Origin: Anticarsia gemmatalis
Taxonomy: Eukaryota; Arthropoda; Insecta; Lepidoptera; Erebidae
Assembly: GCF_050436995.1 (NCBI RefSeq)
Contig: NC_134767.1
Span: forward strand, 8,308,001-8,372,000
Length of the DNA: 64,000 bases
Direction of reading: 5' to 3'
In this document: piece by piece, positions 10,011-24,600 of the stretch
Layout: the number at the start of each line of letters is the position of its first letter
How positions within the stretch are numbered: the stretch's first letter is position 1
Notes under the pieces: model-generated
The model's database searches: none
Seen by the model: the letters and a program-made list of their open reading frames with translations, nothing else
What the model was told of the DNA's origin: nothing
Translations under genes and position numbers: made by a program

Positions 10011-11371
10011 ACGACAGGTAATCTACAAAAGGAATATAAGCTGCATGCAATCTTTAACAAAACTGTAAGTATTGCGGGTGGTTAGTGTCACAAAAAGCCA
10101 TTGACTTAGTTAATAATAGTCGCATATAATTTAAGATACTGACAGCATCGACAATCGTTATTTACTATTCGAATCACTATGAAGAGAAAACGAAGCATTT
10201 GTATTAAAACTAAACTAATTTCAACCAAAATAACATCATAGATTTCCTTATAATTAAACTTTACAGTTTACAAAACAAGGCGCTTAAGCTTCTCCAATAT
10301 TTTATATACATATTAAACTTTTAATTAACGTTAAAACCTCGGCTCAACAATTAACAGGAGTATCAATTAGCAATATTAAGAGTCGAGGATATACATATTG
10401 CTATGAGCTTTATGTCAGGCGTTAATATTTTAAAGTGGTTCACTGTGGTGTGCGTTTTCATATAGTATTGTTTTCATTAAAATATTGAAGCGTTTATGTT
10501 TTTTGTTGTATATTTTATTTATGTAAAATCAATTAATTGGAATGCAATGATAAATATTTCATAATGATAGCATTTTAAAGAGGATTTTTTTAAGCGCGGG
10601 CTTGTAAGAGAGAAGATAATTAACATTTTTAAAAGATATTTTTTTTGGAAATTTGTCATAGCTGTTAAAACATACAAATATATGTATACAAATATGGTTG
10701 TGTACAAAAATAGCGAACTCTATTATTATAGTGCATAGTAGGCGGTAATCTGTCTGCTATATCTATCTTACTTTAAACATCGATTTATTTTTCTCTAGAA
10801 GATAGTTCATGTCAAGGCTCTCAACTAAGTCGTCGGTCTATAGTCTTAAAGGTACATACTCCTACAAAATTTTGAACATTTTTTTTAAACGGCTTTAAAA
10901 GGATGGTGTTCTCAATTTCACCGTATATTTTCTTGGCTACATTTCGCAAGTGAAGGTACAATCGTATTCAAAAAACCGAATATACTTTTATATAATCCTA
11001 CCGTGCTTCCTTGATGGCCAAACCACATCATTCTCCATCATTATTCCTTCCCGCCTCATGAGTTACAATCACAGTCAATTTACTCTCACCATGGGACCTG
11101 TTCACGGCACCATGACACCGTAACGATTGAATTATAAAACACAATGGTGTTGACATTGTGACGTCACTTCCGGACTAATGTTTGATGATTCTATTTTGTT
11201 GGGCCAATTTTTTGGGCCTTTTTGTTACTGTACAGTTGAGTGGAAAATGTTTATTTTTCTTTGTGTGTATTTTTGTGTGATTTATTTTTCTTACATTGAA
11301 TCAACGTCAAAATAAACTATAGGTATCTCGTGTTTGGATGAACTGGTCAAATATTGTAATAAACTTAAAAA
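10011..11371. other. Gene-free DNA
   Basis: AT-rich. I see no supported gene or repeat family member. Confidence 0.5.
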
Positions 11372-11522
11372 GGGTCGGTCGGTAGTGTATCTGACTACTG
11401 TTCAGAAGGTATCGGGTTCGATTACCGGATCGAGCAAAGTGCATTTGATATTAATGTTGGAATATTATCAATAGTAGTCCGGAGTTTTAAAACTGGCTCG
11501 CCCCTTATTACATTGGCATATT
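11372..11522 (+). repeat. SINE-C copy
   Basis: The tRNA head has TCGGTAGTGTATCTGACTAC and GGGTTCGATTACCGG. The body has CCGGAGTTTTAAAACTGGCT and CCCCTTATTACATTGGCAT. Confidence 0.7.
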
Positions 11523-12047
11523 TAGCTTTAAATTTCGTATGTATGTAAGAAAATCTGTAGAACTGAAATTGACAATTAATTGTGTTTCTTCGTGATTAAT
11601 TTACTTAATCAATAATGTGCTACGCAGCGCCCTTCCACCAAAGGTCTAAGATTCGAATCCAAGCCACGTACTGCCTTGGACTGCTCCAAGATACGTGTCT
11701 AATAAAGTTAATTAATGTCGTTTGATTAATCATTGTCTATTAATTGAGTAAAACTCAACATCCGATATTTCTCAGTCGGCTCTTATGGAACTGTGAAATT
11801 CGTTATTTTGTGCAAAGCGGAACGTTATGTCCATTTATGGCGGCTTATTTGCTATGTAAAAATTTCTTTATGTGATGCCTATACGATACTTTTATCAGTT
11901 GTAGATTCACAGAAAATTTACCTACTTTAGTAATATTTTTACGCGAATGTGAAGTTAGTACTATATTATATACTCACAGTTCGTAGACTTTGTTGGACTT
12001 TATTATTATTTCTGTTATGAGGTATATAAATTAATCTTGATAAATAT

Positions 12048-12195
12048 CCAATAACCCTGTTAACTGTGTTGTGGAGGTCCGATAGACAGTCGCTTCATGT
12101 AAAATACTGGTATACAGCTGCATCCAGTGAGATTTCCAGATCCAGAAGCCGACTCCAACATACTTGGAAGAAAAGCTAGTTTAATGATGATGTTA
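12048..12195 (+). repeat. RTE-like 3' end fragment
   Basis: TGTTGTGGAGGTC, GTAAAATACTGGTATACAGC and AAGCCGACTCCAACA match the reverse complement of 50438-50560. It ends in ATGATGAT, like many RTE-type retrotransposon tails. Confidence 0.55.
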
Positions 12196-12940
12196 TAAGG
12201 TAATGTGTAATTAAAATTAACACAAAAAAGAAGGGTCACAAAGTTTTTATTGAAACACTTAAATTCGAATCATGTTTTAAGTACAAATCGATAATTTCAA
12301 ATAGCTTCCATTATGGCAACTTGCTACGATAATTATTACTACATAAATATATTATTTACAAACTTAATAATACTGTTTCTATATACATTCGGTTTAAAAC
12401 ATATATATTTGATATATAATAAAATGCAAGGCACCACGGTTTAGCACCAACGTTTCAAATATTGCAATTTATTTAAAATATTATTTTGAAATTATATTTT
12501 GTAAATACATTTTTCGGCGGTTTTCTATTTTTATTTGACAGATTTCGTGAAATTTTCACGGATTTTTATGAAACAAAATTTCAGTTTACGAAAATCTGAA
12601 TTAGGGATAAATACATACTGAATTATTTTTAAAGGTTTCCAATAACAGCAATATAATTTGACAAACCGTCTCGTTTTTTCCTAATCTAACAAAATGCTGA
12701 TAAAATTTGTTGTATTTTTTTTACATAACAGTAAAAATACTTAAATACAAACATACAAAAATTTGTATGTAACAACAAAAGCGTTCACAACACTACTTTT
12801 AAGGGTTTATTTCATAAAGTAATAAAGTACCTGTGTCGAATATGGCCAGCCGAAAAATTATGGTCATATACCATTATTAGGAAAACGAAATATTGTAACG
12901 CGATCATAGATTATCGCTAGTAATGCGTGTAAGGTCAATT
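12196..12940. other. AT-rich gene-free DNA
   Basis: No feature recognised apart from short local palindromes. Confidence 0.5.
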
Positions 12941-13146
12941 TGGGTAACTTTGAATCATTTAGGTAACATTGACAGTGGGAATATGAACTAGTTTCGATTA
13001 TTATTTCATACGAAACCAACACAATTGATAAAGGTTTATTTTAGTTCTGCAAACTTTTATCAATTGTGTTGGTTACATATGAAAAAAAATCGAAACTAGT
13101 TCAAATTCCCACTGTCAATGTTACCCAAATTATTCAAAGTTACCCA
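12941..13146. mobile_element. Foldback MITE, ~100-bp arms
   Basis: The left arm begins TGGGTAACTTTGAATCATTT and the right arm, read on the minus strand, begins TGGGTAACTTTGAATAATTT. Pairing runs on through GACAGTGGGAAT, GAACTAGTTTCGAT and AACCAACACAATTGATAAA to a short loop. No coding frame. Confidence 0.8.
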
Positions 13147-13670
13147 GGATGACTGTATCCGAACTACGTACATGTCAACCCTTCCAACGCTCTGCTAGTC
13201 GCCTAGTGTCGGTTAAAGAGAACCATGCAAAAGGTATGGAATAATGGTATATGGCCATATTTTTGGCCATATTTAACCCAGGTACCTTATTATAAATACA
13301 TTTTATTAATGAGCACTCGCGCTCGACTGTACATGACATACCCGTACAAAACCATGTTTTAATGTATTGGTTGGTTTTAAATATACAATTATGAAACCTT
13401 AGACGTATTGAATGGTCATTTGATAGTGTTGACATTCAATAGTTTTTGGCAAAACGTCAAAATCGAAGTCCAAATAGTATTGTTTTTTGTTTTTTTTTAC
13501 TGTCCTGTACAAAGTGGCGTCTGGTCTCTGCCTACCCGTATGGGAAGGAGGTGTGATTTTATGTTTGTATGTCATTTTTTATAGAGTTTTTACAGTCAAA
13601 ATCAAAAGTATACATATATACATTGTCTCAATTTCAACAGCATTTCAAACAGTTATTCTAATAGCTACCG

Positions 13671-14592
13671 TTTATTAAATCCCAAAAATCTTACGATAAA
13701 AAAGGTAACATTGCAAATGTGACAATGTTTACATATTTTTGGATTTGACGTTTTGACAAATGCTAATAGAGAAAGACCAGCCACAAGTGAAAGTACACCA
13801 ACAGTACTTGATGAAGAAGGAGGCCTAATCATCTGCAATGGATGAATACAAGATGTAAAAAAAATCTTATTTGTATATTTAAAACCAACCAATGGCTACC
13901 ATGCTGAATCTCACAATACACCTACACTACTTTACTTCTTACTTAATAAAACATTCTTCATTCAATATGGCCGTTCTGACCATACAAAATACAGAATCAA
14001 CTTGTACAAAAAAATGCTTAAAAAACAAACGATAATAATCTTAATTATTTACAATAAATATCACTAGTTTAAGATGCTACTCAGATCTCGATAGCATTGA
14101 AAATACTAAAGAAAGTTTATGAGAAATTGCATCGGGAAGCACATTTATATTTCATAGTAGACGTTGGTAGAAGTCGAAGAAATTTACCAAAGTTATTATG
14201 CAAATATCAGCAACCAAACAAACTGAAATTAAAATTACTGGCACTGTTAGTAAACAATCATTAAGATTTGTTCTGAAAAAATTTACTTGGTTACATTGGT
14301 CGCTGACTCGACTTCCCAACATCTAACTATTAGCACCGTAAAACAATCGATGCAATTTCCTCAAGTCTTGTGATGGACAGGAACTTTAGACTAAGGCACT
14401 GAAAGAAATACTAATTAATACTGGTAGAAGACCTACTACTTCTAGCCAAGCGCACACCATCGCAAAAGACCTGTTACACCGACTATAATTCCATTGCACA
14501 TGACTAGCAAAACAGCGTCTTTCAACGAGACTACCGAATGCGCTCAACCGCAGTCTTCTTAATAAAACACCAAATAAAATACCCTTTAAAGA
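13671..14592 (-). other. Probable 3' UTR of the transporter, possible polyA signal
   Basis: On the minus strand an AATAAA hexamer occurs at 13676-13671, about 0.9 kb after the stop codon. It is the nearest one I found in this stretch. No other gene or repeat is recognised between it and the stop. The exact 3' end cannot be set without transcript data. Confidence 0.35.
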
Positions 14593-15624
14593 CTATCGAT
14601 TAATACATAAAGATTCTACATACTTAGGATCCATTTCGTCGATCTCCCTGCCTTTAGTTTCAGGTACAAACAGCACCACAAATAAGAGACATAGAACTGA
14701 GATGCCCGCGTACATCCAAAATAATCCGTAAAGACCTATATGGTCTTGGAAGTCAGCTGCCGTTTTTACATTAACAAACCCGCAAAGATGACTGAAGCTT
14801 GTGGCTAAAGCACTACCAGTGCTTCTATATTCTAGAGGGAATAACTCCCCGATAAGTAGTGAGGATATTGGACTGATACCAAGCGAAAACGCGATGGTAA
14901 ATGTGAGGACGCAGAGTAGAGGAATCCAGTCGTAAGATCCAGGTTCTGACTGCATGATGTCTGTTGAATTTCTGAAGACATCTTCGTAGTATGCGTAGGA
15001 ACCGAAGCCGGCGAGAGCGATGGACATCATTACTCCACTGATCATTAAGAGTGGGAGTCTTCCGACATTGTCGATCAACATTCCTGATAAGCAGGATGCT
15101 AGAAGCTGAGCTACACTTGTAGCTATCGCTCCTCCGTGAGGATTCATAGTTCTGAAAGTCTTCTTGAACAATTTCACTGCGTAAAAGTTGAACAGGTTCG
15201 CTCCAGTGAACCGTTGAAAGAACATCAATCCGCAAGTTATCAATACTGGTCTTGTCAACCTCTTCGAAAGCAAGGCTTTGAACTTGCTAGTATTACCTCC
15301 ATTATACAACTTGCTAGCGTAAATATTCGTTCTGATTGTGGCCAATTCTTGTCTGATGTCAGCTTCTGGGCCTCGGAGCCATTGTAATGATTCTTCTGCT
15401 TCTTGCTCTCGGCCTCTTAAGAGGAGAGAAGAGGGAGTTTCTGGGATGAAGAAGAGAGCGAAGAACAGAAGGATCGGTGCGGCGGCGACCATCAGAGCAA
15501 GCTGGTACCAGTTGAGGTAGGCTCCTATGGAGAATGATATGAGAATGCCGATTTGACTCAGGATCTTTAGGACTGAGCTAAGGCAACCTCTGATTTCGGG
15601 AACTGCTATTTCAGTGACATATAC
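14593..15624 (-). CDS. Transporter terminal coding exon (TM5-TM12 and stop)
   Basis: The exon is 1032 nt after a TCCACAG acceptor, starts in phase 0 with VYVTEIAVPEIRG and ends with SLCINR and TAG at 14595-14593. It encodes residues 160-502: the PEIRG loop, TM5-6, PETPS, a large cytoplasmic loop (about 225-282), TM7-12 and PETKGR. The first Met inside this exon (residue 204) is not the start, because conserved family sequence continues upstream to the splice site. Confidence 0.95.
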   Translation of the reverse strand, partial: VYVTEIAVPEIRGCLSSVLKILSQIGILISFSIGAYLNWYQLALMVAAAPILLFFALFFIPETPSSLLLRGREQEAEESLQWLRGPEADIRQELATIRTNIYASKLYNGGNTSKFKALLSKRLTRPVLITCGLMFFQRFTGANLFNFYAVKLFKKTFRTMNPHGGAIATSVAQLLASCLSGMLIDNVGRLPLLMISGVMMSIALAGFGSYAYYEDVFRNSTDIMQSEPGSYDWIPLLCVLTFTIAFSLGISPISSLLIGELFPLEYRSTGSALATSFSHLCGFVNVKTAADFQDHIGLYGLFWMYAGISVLCLLFVVLFVPETKGREIDEMDPKYVESLCINR

Positions 15625-18600
15625 CTGTGGACAAAGAAAAAGTAATTGAGTATGTTGTTGATTGACATTTTAGAAAGTTTCGGCTTAGTTTTGATATAGT
15701 GTCGAAGCAATGACAGTTTGAAAATTTTGGAAGTAATGTGTCAAATCGGTAATAACTTGCTTTTAATACAATTTGTAATACACTGCACATGTTAAAATCT
15801 AGAAAAAATGTTGCTTATAATTTTGTTAACAATTGACTGAGTAAATAAACAATAAATCGTACGTTTATTCATTGGAACGTTCCGCAAAAACTCTTATGTC
15901 TAATTTATTTTCACACATTGCACATACTTCCTCAGTGATGTGCACTTTTTAAATTACATTTAATCTTTTCTCTTATGAATTTTTGTAAAGGAAAATAGGT
16001 TGCCTTAGAAAAAAAAACAATATTTCTTTTGACTATTGTCCAACGACTTAGTAGCGAGCCTAGTATGAGATGTTCCTGGCTGGCGAAGATTTACAAAATT
16101 CAAAATTTAGAATAACAGTGACCCGCCGGTTTTTGCAGATGGCATGTTTGACAGAGCAACTTTCTTAGATTTATACAGAAAAATAATGGTTGATTAAAAA
16201 GATAAGTCTTGCTTGCCCAAGCTCCATTCTAAGTTGTCAGACTATAGTGATTGAATGTTCACACTATTCTCTTTATGGCGTAAAATAATGTGTAATTAAT
16301 GGTATTTTAGATGAAAATTATTGTAATAATGTGCGTAAGAATGTTTAAGCTTGTTAGTTCCACCACTATGGTCAAACACCGGACAAATTTCAACAAATCA
16401 TTAAGTAGATCAGTTAATTATGGTCTAATTGCTATAAAATATTTATTATGGGATAAATCTTTTGTAATTCAAAAGTTGCCGCGATCGTTTTAGTGCCATA
16501 CTGAGTGGAAAATGAGCCATGAAGGGAAACTACTTTATACATTGAAGTTAACCTGAATTGACTTAAAGAAACGTGAGACGCCCATAGCCACTTGCGCTCT
16601 AATACTATTGATCCTCAGCTAAAGACTCAGAATAACACATAGGCTAATTTTTATCCCGGACTTCCCGAGAGATCGGGATTTGCACGGAAATGGTTTCCAC
16701 GCGGACGAAGTCGCGGACGACCTTTAATAATAATACTATAATCTATACTAATCTATACTAATATTATAAAGCTGAAGAGTTTGTTTGTTTGTTTGTTTAT
16801 TTGAACGCGCTAATCTCAGGAACTACTGATCCGATTTGAAAAATTCTTTCAGTGTTAGATAGTCCATTTATCGAGGAAGGCTATAGGCTATATAACATCA
16901 CGCTACGGCCATTAGGAGCGGAGTAGCAACGGAAAAAGTTACAAAAACGGGGAAAATTATGACCCGTTCTCTCTTATGTGACGCAAGCAAAGTTGCGCGG
17001 GTCAGCTAGTATTATATAGCTGAAGAGTTAGTTTGTTTGTTTGAACGCGCTAATCTCAGGAACTACTGGTTCGATTTGAAAAATTCTTTCAGTGTTAGAT
17101 ATCCCATTTATCGAGGAAGGCTATAGGCTTTATACCATCACGCTTCGACCAATAGGAGCAGATTACCAGTAAAATATGTTACAAAAACGGGGAATTTTTT
17201 CACCCATTCTCTCTTACGTGACGCAAGCGAAGTTGCACGGGTCAGCTAGTGATATATGTAAATTAGTAACATGCTAGCGAACATTGTGTGTGTTATAATA
17301 ACTGTTTTAAAAGCTTAACACTACAAGTTAAACAGTTAAATATAAATTCTTTGTCATATTAATTTTTAACTATTATTTATGGCCTCATTAGCATTATTAC
17401 TATGTTTAAATAAGTTTACCTTAATGTAGTTGAATACGTTTATAGTTTTATAACTGTTGTTTTATTGATCTATTAATTTTATTATGATAATGTTTGTGTG
17501 GTCAGCAATAGTGCATACGATTACTGATCAGGAAGTCTTGGATTTGATTCCCGTATCGGGCTAATAGTTATTAAATTATATTGATCACACAGCCGATTCT
17601 TGGACATCGCTTGGTTTTTACGCCACTGTCATTTTTTTATTTATTTATGTATGATTCCACGCTTGTTACCAACATCTAATATATAAAATTCTCGCGTCAC
17701 AGTTTTCGTTCCCGTACTCCTCCGAAACGGCTTGACCGATTCTCATGAAACTTTTTGAGCATATTGAGTAGGTCTAAGAATCGGCGAACATCTATTTTTC
17801 ATGTCCCTAATTGACACTTTTTTTTATGGCAAAACAACGTTTGCCGGGTCAGCTAGTAAATTATAAAATACTTAGATACTTGTATACTCATATCAGATTT
17901 TCTCACTCACAAAGCCATGACACAAATAACTATACCCTTTAGTTATTAGTATTTACATCATAAATTCCCTATTGTTCTATGAATAGTTAAGACATTAACA
18001 ATTTTAGTGTTCATTTGACACTTGGAAATGACTTGCTTGATCACTATATGGTAATTTAAAGTCTCTTTGCGTCTGTCTTTCTGTTCGTTATAAAGTCAAA
18101 ATGTACTGAATGGATTTTAACGCGGATTTTACTAATAGATAGAGTCTTCTTCTTATCGTATGGTTAGTGACCAACCTAGTGTCAATGTTATTCAAGCCGG
18201 TCGAAAGGTTTGTCCCAGTTTAATAAATAGGCACAAACAATAAATTATATTATATTATTAACAAATTGTACACTAATCTACCTCAGAAATAGCTCTTAAA
18301 AATCGCTCACCGTTCGGCAAACGATATGCGATCACTCTATAGATGGGTGAACACATAGTAGTATTTGTCATAATGGTCCCGGTTGTTATCAATTAAGATA
18401 ACAGTCGTTAAGCCATGTCAAAGGCTTTTCGGGCGGCTTGAACGACTTAGACGCTAGGTTGATCACTATTTAAAAACTAAACACTAACTATACTATAGAT
18501 TAAAAGAGACTTCTTTTTTACAATTGACAATTACCAGCCCCCTCAAATGTCTAAAATACGAGGAGTGAAACTACGAATGCGTAATAGTAATATTAAATAC

Positions 18601-21600
18601 TAGAAATTATTGTCAAAGATGACAATCACAAACCACATAGTTTTATTACTAAGAAACTCACAGAAAGTGGCCACTTTCAAGACACTGTTTATTGCTAAAC
18701 TTTTACTTGTATACAAGAGAACGTGTCGCTGCATTGAAATAGGAAACTGATGGCTTTGAGGAAGTACACGTGTGTATTTATTGCTTATGGGGTTCGATTT
18801 CCGAGTCTGATATGTTGTTTTACTTGCTAAATGTCAAAATAGTAAAGTCTTTATTATAGAGGACTTATGCCCAGTTTCTTTCGTTGAGCGGCAGTTTATC
18901 TATTGAAACTGTCATGTGAGCTGAAACACTATTAAATAGATAAACTACCTCTAAATATACCTTAGAAACCAGATGGCAGACACAAAGAAAAAATAATTGC
19001 AGAAAATCGTACTACTAAAATGGAAAGAAAATTACAACTCCCGCACTAAGAATTGCTCTTGTGTCGCGGGGACTCTAACAATCGGACACTAAGTACAACC
19101 TGACCCAAAAGAACTATTTCCGGATCGCACAAATATTTGTTCCGTATGGGAATCGAACCTGCGACCTCTCGACGCAAGCGGCGTGGCAACCTTAACCACT
19201 GCGCCACGGAGGCCATAAAATTTCTTCTCAAAATTACTCACACGCTTTTAGTTTTCAAATCTTTCACTTCACATACATGCGAGCATCATAAAATTGTTAA
19301 CAATAGATTATTTTACATAAATAACACTTAACAAGTCACTGTTTGAACAAAACATGAAGGCTGCTTTTATGAGTTTTTTCTCAGAAATAGTAAAGGTTCG
19401 AACACAACGGCGAATCGGATGCGAATGCGCAATGTCGAAAATGCGAAAGTCATCGTAAGAAAACGATTTCATGCATCGAGACGTCTTCCAGGTACACATT
19501 GTCATAAAGCAATCTAATATTTCAGATAAATTACCCATAGATAACATGATTTTTGAAATGATTACTATTACATTCTTAAAAGGATTCAATGTTAAGTCAT
19601 TACCATGGCAAATGGCGCACATATGAGCTGAACGGTATTTGAATTGATCATACTCAAAACAGGCTTCAGTGTAAAGCAATCAGGGAAGCCTTTACCTATA
19701 AGTGGGACGATATAGACTAAAAATAATAATCTATACTAATATTATAAAGCTGAAGAGTTTGTTTGTTTGTTTGTTTGAACGCGCTAATCTCAGGAACTAC
19801 TGGTCCGATTTGAAAAATTCTTTCAGTGTTAGATAGCTCATTTATCGAGGAAGGCTATAGGCTATATATCATCACGCTACGACCAATAGGAGCAGAGTAC
19901 CAGTTAAAAATGTTACAAAAACGGGGGAAATTATGATTCTTTTTGTGACGCAAGCGAAGTTGCGCGGGTCAGCTAGTTATAATATATCTCGACGCAAATC
20001 AATTAACATGTTCTTGCGTATCAAATACATATTTATATTTAAATATTTTTTTTAAAAAATTATTGATATTTAAGAGATAAACAATAGAAACTAAATATTT
20101 TACCTACAGAATCTCATAATTATACGAAGCGAACGCAGTTTTGTGTACGCACCTTTACAATAAAGATCACAATATGCATAGAAGGTGCAAGTAGGTAATA
20201 AACTCTTCAACTTATTGCTCTATAAGATGATTGTTTTACCATGCATATGATTAGAATAAGACATTTATTATATGAGAAAACGATACAAGTATTGTTCTTG
20301 AATTGTGTATAGAAAATTCCGTTTTTGTATTGTCTATAATCGAATTAACATAATAGCGATTGAAATGGTTTTTTATTTGTATGACATTTTCTTTGATTTC
20401 TGAGAACTGTAGCTCGATTCTCTACTACTATCGACTATCGACAACCAACCTGTCATCCAGAAATTTTGTATGAAAATCTGATCAGCGCCTCTGACGGGCG
20501 TCGTAAGAAATATTTTGGTAGAACATTCTAAATGTCAAAATTTCTATACTCGACAGTACCGACTGCACAGAATTGCGTTACTGTATTATTTGTTTTGTTT
20601 AAGTGTTTTGGTATGAAGAACATTGTGTTTTGGAATAAAACGTTGGTCTCAAAATAATCTAGATTGAACAGAAACAGTTCACGAAGACGACTGTTACAAA
20701 ATGTTTTAATCTAATTGGTTTTAAAGACAATAGAATAGTTTTATTCGCATATACGGCTGTCATTCCGCTCTCGTTGATTTTAGCGTGATGTTAGCCCAAA
20801 GTCGTATTTAAAGCTAGCCTATAGCTTCCCTTATAAACGCAGCTATATTGTATACACAAATCTGATTTATTCTTTTAGTGATATGAAACGTAACAATTAT
20901 TTTCACCTCTCATTGAACGAGTTTTGCGAAAAATCACAACTACAAGCTACTCTATGAATCTTTTTCACTCATGTAAGAAGGTAATGATGTTTTCTCAAAA
21001 CTTCTTCGCAACGACTGTTTGTTCTACAAGTATTTGCGAACAGAGCTTTTGTGTTAACTAGCTATTCATTCATATCTCTGCAATAGTAGTGGACACGAAT
21101 GTCACGGAGTCTCGAGTTTGATTCCTCGAAAAGGCAATACTGTTACAGTTTCTCGATATTTTTGTTAAAATATTTGCGCCCCGGAGTTTGTAATGTGTAA
21201 AAGGTTCAAGTTACATGAGACTGTTAAAAAAGACTTTTATTAGTAAGTATAGCAGACAAGATACATATATTATAATGAATACATCAGAATTTTTTATTGT
21301 TTTTGGAACTACATATGACTAAATAGAAAAAATATACTAAAGCCAAATTAATCAAGTAAGCTAGAGTAAAAATTTAGATCAATATTTATTGACAGATTAT
21401 TAGGGCAGATTAGACTATCAGTCAAATCAGCTACTTTTTATGAAATGTCAAAAACACATTTTGACATAGAAATATATGGTGTAGTGATGTTACTAACATC
21501 ATATTTTTGTTGGGATCAAATGAGTGGTGAATAAAGTTTGTCGGTCAGTCTGTAGTAATTTTAATTTCAATAACTTAAGAATTTTGAGTGAATCTTTTAC

Positions 21601-24600
21601 GAGTGCAAGTTTAATAACTTTTATCCTAGTCAACTACCCTATAACTATTGCCAACTGTTTTAACCCGTTATTTATAAAACCGTTAGCGCATTAGAATTGT
21701 ATAAAATTCAATAGGAATTCAAATCGATTCGGTACATTTAAAGCCATAAACATATAAGATGTTCCGTACACCAATAATGTACATATTCCTTATTCAGTGA
21801 TTCCTTACGATGCATTTGAAAAGTTACACATCATTTGAGAGAGCCTTCGAGGGCCCTTTATGTGACCAATTAAGGGACCGATAAAATATTAGACCCTGTG
21901 TATATAAAACTAGTTTTAGTATCTGGTTATGTCTGCTTTTCGATAATTTTCAGTTTATTTCTGTAAATTTTTCTACTGCCTCTGTGGTGGAAGTTAAGTA
22001 GTGTATTCGACTACTGATATCAAGGCCTCGGGTTTGATACCCAGGTTAAGTAAAGTGCTTTTTTTATTTCTTCTTGTTTATATAAGATTGTTTTCAATAG
22101 GAGAGAGCTAGTTTCTTATTATAATCAGAGTTTAATAACGTGGCGCAGTGGTTTACGTCGCCAAGCCGAAACCATTGCATCGGGAGGTCGTGGGTTCAAT
22201 ACCCACACGGAGCAATAACCTATTTGAGCGATCCACAAATAATTGTTTCTGGTCTGGCTGTGCTTTGTGTCTGTTAGTTGTATGTTTATAAAAGTCCCCG
22301 CGACACAAGAGCAAGTCTCTATAAATAAAAAGAGGAAATAGTAGACCGACCTGAGAATCGAACCCAAGATTTTGTGATCAGCAGTCGTATTCACTACCAC
22401 CCAGACCACATCCACAGTACAGACATACAAACAAACAAATTTCTATAATTTTATCGCAATACAGTTAGTTTGGAGCATTTAAATTGAATAGGCTTTCTTC
22501 CAAGTAATGGTGAAGCCTTGTAAGGTACTGAATGACAATACGCAAGCAATGCTCTAAGATGGTGGTCGTAAATTGATTGGAGTTGATTTACTTTGGTGTT
22601 ACTGATGAAATAAGTGAAGTGTTTGTATTAAAAGATAAATCGATACAATTTGAGGAACATTCGTTCTTAATACAACACAATTATTTTTTTATCAGGCGCT
22701 CATAGTCATCTGTGCTCACCGGTCGGTAAACGATCTGTGGGTTAAACCTTGGTGCGGTTATTCCACAGATGGGTGACCGCATATTGGTATTTGAACAGGG
22801 CGTCTCTGTGTAACGGAGGGCACGTAAAAGTTGGTCCCGGTTGTTACCAATTAAGATTATAGTCGTAAAGCCACGATAAAGACATTCGTGGAGATTGACC
22901 ACTTATCATACGAAAAAAAAAAGAAAAATTTGGGCCACCGAAGAAGTTTGCTAACTACTGTACCAAAAGTAACTTACTTGTGTAGTCATATTGATACAGC
23001 AAATAAGCATGCCCCCGCAGAACGAAGCGGCCGATATCATATGCACGCCAGTCGACAGGGCTGTCGCCAGCCACGCGAGGGTGTACGGCAGGGCTGTCGC
23101 GATCAGCACGGTGCGGCGGCCGAGACGCATCGCCATGCCGCCCAGGATGCCGCCGATGAATGCACCTGGAGACAAGAGAGAGAGGATTAAATGGTGATGA
23201 AAACTGTGTCATTTGTAGAAGTAAACTTGCAGAAAGAAAATATGTATTAACAAATGATTTTTCATGTTTCAGGCTGCCATCTACATGTAAATTAACCCAT
23301 TTTATTATAATGACTTAAACAAAATATTTTCGTGAGCAAAAAGCTTAAGTATTCCCAAAGAACATTGCAAGTCCCTGTAACGTATTACACAACATAGAGA
23401 CAAAAAAAACTTAATATACGTAACAATACAAGAACCCTTTGACAACTCGTACAAGGTTGAATACCGAAGTTTAGTCAAACAGATTGTTTCAGGAAAAGGG
23501 AGAAATATTCTTAACACAGAACAAAATGAAATATCAATGTGTGAGGAGAATTCTTTACAAACATTGATAGATCGGTCAAGGCTAAAATAATAGGGGAGTA
23601 ATTTTGTTTGAAGACGGTGTATTTTGCTTTCCTACCTTACCTTACTGTACCGTATGCTTTTTTCCCAGTACCCCCTAGGTAGTAAGTAACCAGAGAACGC
23701 CAATTAGTACGATCCTTAGAAACCTCCCTTGCTTCATTCACACACTTGTGAGGAATACTTCTTAAATAATTAATACTATACAAAATCTAAACTCTCTTCA
23801 ACTAGAATGAAAATTGCCATTTGTCCAAACTGCGCTGGCCAAAGAGTTCATTAAAAATTATAATGACAACTTAAACGTGGAAGGTATGTTCATTCATACT
23901 AAATTGAAAAGTCTGTATTCATGTCTATTACATTTTTAAGCTAATTTTCTTGCCACTTTGCTGATCTTGCAGTTGTAATCTGACTGCAGTCATGTCAATT
24001 TACAACTCCCAAAATAAGAACTAGTCTAGTAGTGCGAGATATTGTTTCGAAATGGACCTAGTCATATTTTAGTAAATATGGACCACTATTGTATATTTTC
24101 CAAGATGAAGCAATAATTCCATTCTTTTTCAAGCATAAAATATACGATTTCACAATCAACGATTTGGCTATTCACTTCAACAACTTATTTAGTTCACGCA
24201 AACATAACACTAAAAATAAACTCGATTTATTTATCCGCAACTTTCTCACCCTTTTAAATCCCTTGATCCACTAATCGATAAGTTATAAATTACTTCTAAC
24301 GACACGCGTAGGCAGAGCCGGGTTAATTTATTAGTGTATTCGTGTCTATTTAGGAGTGCAGTATAAATCTCTTAGCGGCAAGTTTCTTTGAGAACACGGA
24401 AGAAATGTGTGAACGCGTTAGTCGATTCGGAATGGCATTTCTGGGAAATTATCTTCGCTATGCCTTTGTGCAGGCGTTTGAAAGGTAATTGATGTTAATT
24501 ATGTTTGTTTTAATAGGAATTATAATCTGTATTAAAATGAACATTTATCTCGTATCGCGGGCATTTTTACCAACAACAGAACTTACAAATGCATTTTAAA

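Noticed and set aside
13246..13276. ATATGGCC ... GGCCATAT repeat
   Set aside because: Only 8-bp arms, no associated element.
14825..15520. Other-frame ORFs inside the terminal transporter exon
   Set aside because: Shadow frames of a conserved coding exon.
22888..23212. Several overlapping frames on both strands at the GC-rich stretch
   Set aside because: Shadows of transporter exon 3; only the -strand frame with splice sites matches the family.
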